64,000 nt of DNA. Origin: Lineus longissimus. Lineage: Eukaryota > Nemertea > Pilidiophora > Heteronemertea > Lineidae. This document shows, piece by piece, positions 61,001 through 64,000 of this stretch. The notes under the pieces are model-generated. The model saw only the letters and a list, made by a program, of their open reading frames with translations. It searched no databases and had not been told where the DNA came from. Every line of letters begins with the position of its first letter. Positions within the stretch are counted from its first letter, which is position 1. The position numbers were made by a program, and so were the translations under genes. The stretch is taken from NCBI RefSeq assembly GCF_910592395.1, contig NC_088323.1, positions 13,627,501-13,691,500 on the forward strand, in the 5' to 3' direction.

Positions 61001-62125
61001 GAAACAAATTTGCCTTGTAATGTCCATTCTACGATTTGTATGTCAACCTTCATCATGACAAATCGGGGCATTTCCATTCCATTCTGCTACATTTCGTGTG
61101 CCGACGATGCCCTCCTTGATCGAAATGCTTTATTTGGCGCTACGATCGCTCCATGGCCGGCTGACTGAGGACAATTAGTGTATCAATGCGCACCTTCTAT
61201 GGGCATCCTTCCTACCGAGGACGTCCTCGGTTTTTTTGTAGTCCACGTTTTTCCGGGGCTTGACTAGGCTGACTCCACATTGCATAATATAACAGCAACT
61301 TTCAGCAACTGAAACCCCTTTAAATGATGTAGTGCGAGTTCAGCCGGCCTTTTCAGCAAGCATCACCTATTGCAGGAAGTTAACAGCATTATCAACCTTT
61401 TCGGAGCATGAGACCCCGTTAAATAATGAACTGAGTTTGGAGGTCACCATTAGGAGAGAGTTGGGACACACTCAACCCAGTCTGATTTCACCTTTAAAAC
61501 AAGATTTGCAATTCTTCGTTTCAACTAAGCTATTTCTCCGGTCCAGGTTTTATACCTAACCCAACTTATTTCTTGTTTTACAAATCTCTTTTCTCATTTC
61601 ACAAATTTCATTTCTCACTTTACAGGATTTCATTTCTTGATTTCTTGGTTTACAGACACCCAACTACATGTATGTCCTCTGTTATATTGTGAAATGTGCG
61701 TTTGGTCAGTGACCAGACCCTCACGACTATGTCGACTATCGCTAGCGGCAGTGGACAAAAAGCTGGTACACGTTAGTATCAAGCAGTTTTCCTTTACTGT
61801 GGCATCAGAAGGAACACGTTGCATCCTTCCTGGTAGAGTCAACCAACAATACTGGATGATGTCCCCCACTTCTTCGTCATTCCCCACTATAGTATCTTTC
61901 CAATCAGTTCTGGTGAATGTTTCTTTCGTTCCTTCAGGTCACGATCAGCCCCCCTTCGCAATCAGATCACATACGGCAACTTTCCTGTATCCCGCCTTTA
62001 ATTATTCGGCCAATTGCCAGTTATCAATCCGAAGAGATCCTTTCCGAGCTCATACTCATACACGGCAGGCTTTCTCTATCTCTTCTCTCATCAATACATA
62101 TTGATGATGATATGTAGGCCCTAAA
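61001..62125. other. No gene seen
   Basis: No recognised gene. A short palindrome CCGAGGACGTCCTCGG lies at about 61,216-61,231. The frame at 61,637-62,104 is long by chance only. Confidence 0.45.
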
Positions 62126-62320
62126 CTATTTAGTGTTGGACTCCTTATGGTAAGTTGGAACGTTGGTGGGCAGCCAGATGCAGCTTAATGACTGGACATC
62201 TGGTGCACAGGCAACGCTTTCCGAGAGCATATTCCACTGTTTGATGGTTCGTTGGAGGAAGCTGTTGCTATTTATAACACCAAGAAAGATTTGATTCGTA
62301 AGACCATTTTTTGAGATCAA
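62126..62320 (-). pseudogene. Non-LTR retrotransposon C-terminal fragment
   Basis: Encodes NSNSFLQRTIKQWNMLSESV followed by ACAPDVQSL. The FxxRTIxxWNxLPxxV-x-AP pattern ends many LINE reverse transcriptases. Only this end remains. Confidence 0.55.
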
Positions 62321-62956
62321 CTGTATATTTTCATGAGTCTAGCTTGCGCCCTACCGTGTATTCGTCAGGACTGAGGAAACGTACTACAACAAACGATAAA
62401 AGAGTACAGTTATTACACAATAAACAAGATAAGAATGAAAAAAGAGTAATAAAAAGGCCACCGGTAACGGTCAAAACAAATAACCTCAGTGGGAAACATT
62501 GCGGCCAGCAGGGTAAGGCCTACAGAAAGGCGAGTAAATAGGAAGGTCCTGGTTAGGTGCTAGTTTATTGGAGGATACCACAAAACTGGTACCATAGGAA
62601 AAGTAAATGCTACTTGATGTAGCTAAAAACAGAGAGTACTCAAAAATTACATAATAATGTAAGCGAATTAAAGAAGACAGGTAGGCATAAAAAGGCCTAT
62701 TGGTAGTGAGTGAGAAATACCTTGTCCGTCATTGAGACAGTGTAATTTTGCAATGAATTTAGCTACTTATACCTTCCATTCTGCAGGTTTGTTGTCAGTG
62801 TCTGTGGGCCATCCTCTGACTCTTTCCGGGCCACTCTTGTTGGTGTTCTTGAGGGATGCCCATGATGTTGTTAACGATTCTGTACATGAGGACGAGTGAA
62901 TATTGGTGTCGTCGCTCTTCTAAGGTATCCCACTCGAGTGCCTTAATCGTGACTGG
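62321..62956. other. No gene seen
   Basis: No coding pattern recognised. Confidence 0.4.
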
Positions 62957-63430
62957 CTAATTCAAATTCAATTCTTTTATTACTCTAAAACGCCCACTAG
63001 GGGCCAACAGTAACATTAAATAATCAAAAAATATTCAACATAAAATTACAGGGTACAGTATACACGGAACCAAAATAATGTTACAAAGATTTGAATGCAA
63101 AATTATAATTTAATGGAAATCAGGGCAATATGGAGTTACAAAGTTTAAAGAACTCACTGATTATCTCAGCTGAGGGAGGTGAAGGATATTTGGCAATGTG
63201 GAATGTTACTTGGTTGATCATGTAACGATTTTTAATGGCAAAATGATAAAACATTGCGATTTTATAGCAAACTTCTTCACAAATATTGTACATTGTCAAA
63301 TTTACAACTGAACTGAGATATAAGGCAGAGAAGAAAAAGATGGTCGCAAAATGTTACATCAAAAACAACTAGACAAACCGATCTTGAGAATTCTTACTGC
63401 ATTGGATCTACACCCCCCACCATGCCTGTC
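62957..63430 (-). mobile_element. Probable LINE 3' untranslated end (minus strand)
   Basis: Read on the minus strand it ends with GTAATAAAAGAATTGAATTT and GAATTAG, a short A/T-rich microsatellite tail of the kind that ends CR1- and RTE-like elements. The A/T-rich upstream has no coding sequence. Confidence 0.4.
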
Positions 63431-64000
63431 TTTGGGGGAAATACCAAGACATTCTATTGAAAACAACATGGCCAGCAGTCAGCTGTTCGTAAAACTCGGG
63501 CTTCAATAATTTTGTTTAGCTGAGAATAAGTCTGCAAAAAATCGTTTTCTGCTTAAGCTTGGTTCTTGTTTCGCATCCATTCGAGGCATTATCAGTCACA
63601 TTCTGAAGCCAAACATTTGTTGAAAGCTGTTTTTTTATTAATTGAAGATTAGCTACATGTTTACTTCTGGAGCAGTTCAATTTTGCAAAGATCTTACGTC
63701 GACTCGATGCCGAATTGGCGGCTACCTGGGGGGTGGGGGTGGGGATGGGGGTGGGCAAGCTTTTATTTAGGCGGATAGGCGAATAGGCGGTTAAGAGGGT
63801 CCTCTTTCAGAAAGGTAATGGCAGTTTATAGTGGGGTCCTCTGTTAAAGTTGATGGGGGTGGTGTCAACGCTTAAAAGGGCTAGGATGGTGTAGGAGGAC
63901 CACTATTAAAAGTTGGCGCGTGTTCCTTGAAAAAGAAGGGACTTTCGGGAAATAAAAAAATCGCTTCCGTATGACGCATCCCTGTGGATTATGACACCTC
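63431..64000. other. No gene seen; G-rich tract
   Basis: A G-tract of GGGGGT-type units lies at about 63,728-63,755; nothing else recognised to the window end. Confidence 0.45.

Noticed and set aside
61637-62104. A 155-codon gene on the plus strand
   Set aside because: No domain pattern, overlapping frames of similar length, and surrounded by repeat DNA.

Overview
The window is repeat-rich nuclear DNA of a marine-type invertebrate animal. The reasons are a large DNA virus-like transposon (Polinton/Maverick), a DIRS-like retrotransposon, BEL/Pao, CR1-like LINE pieces, a tRNA-Met-derived SINE, PIF/Harbinger- and TTAA-type non-autonomous DNA transposons, and a run of duplicated ankyrin-repeat exons with GT/AG borders. 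The sequence does not let me name the species or phylum.

Region 1, about 1-16,440: an almost complete, very AT-rich Polinton/Maverick (adintovirus-like) element. Inverted arms at 1-248 and 15,360-15,607 each carry the same small OB-fold-like gene, and the window opens inside the left arm. Between them are a packaging ATPase, a double-jelly-roll-type major capsid protein, a penton-like protein, a retroviral-type integrase, a protein-primed family B DNA polymerase, an HNH nuclease, a zinc-ribbon (TFIIB/VLTF3-like) protein and about ten small, mostly membrane, proteins. Genes are packed nose to tail, many start codons sit in a TAAATG context behind a TATA-like box, and gaps are filled by near-perfect palindromes. 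The element carries about six lesions (three in-frame stops, one of each kind, and three frameshifts), while capsid, ATPase, integrase and HNH genes are open.

Region 2, about 16,440-28,550: ankyrin exon units (17,041; 18,081; 28,163; 28,461) with copies of the same intron, separated by a TTAA-flanked MITE and a minus-strand DIRS-like retrotransposon (25,023 to 19,529). The DIRS element is itself split by a 2.4-kb insertion and by a 1.1-kb hairpin-capped tandem repeat.

Region 3, about 28,790-36,340: a broken plus-strand BEL/Pao polyprotein, a 75-bp piece of 18S rRNA, and a multi-copy gene whose C-terminal end resembles a PIN/FEN-type nuclease. The promoter block of that gene recurs inverted 10 kb away.

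Region 4, about 36,340-44,370: duplicated repeats, a 1.16-kb fold-back element, a perfect 25-bp-arm hairpin, a cluster of CRE-type sites and a LINE end.

Region 5, about 44,400-53,220: a second, much older Polinton of another lineage, with small virion-type genes, a deoxynucleoside kinase pseudogene, a degenerate polymerase, an HNH remnant and an integrase tail, interrupted by a SINE, a Harbinger element and a MITE.

Region 6, about 53,220-64,000: a BEL/Pao fragment, a roughly 6-kb array of diverged tandem repeats, LINE ends and non-coding DNA.
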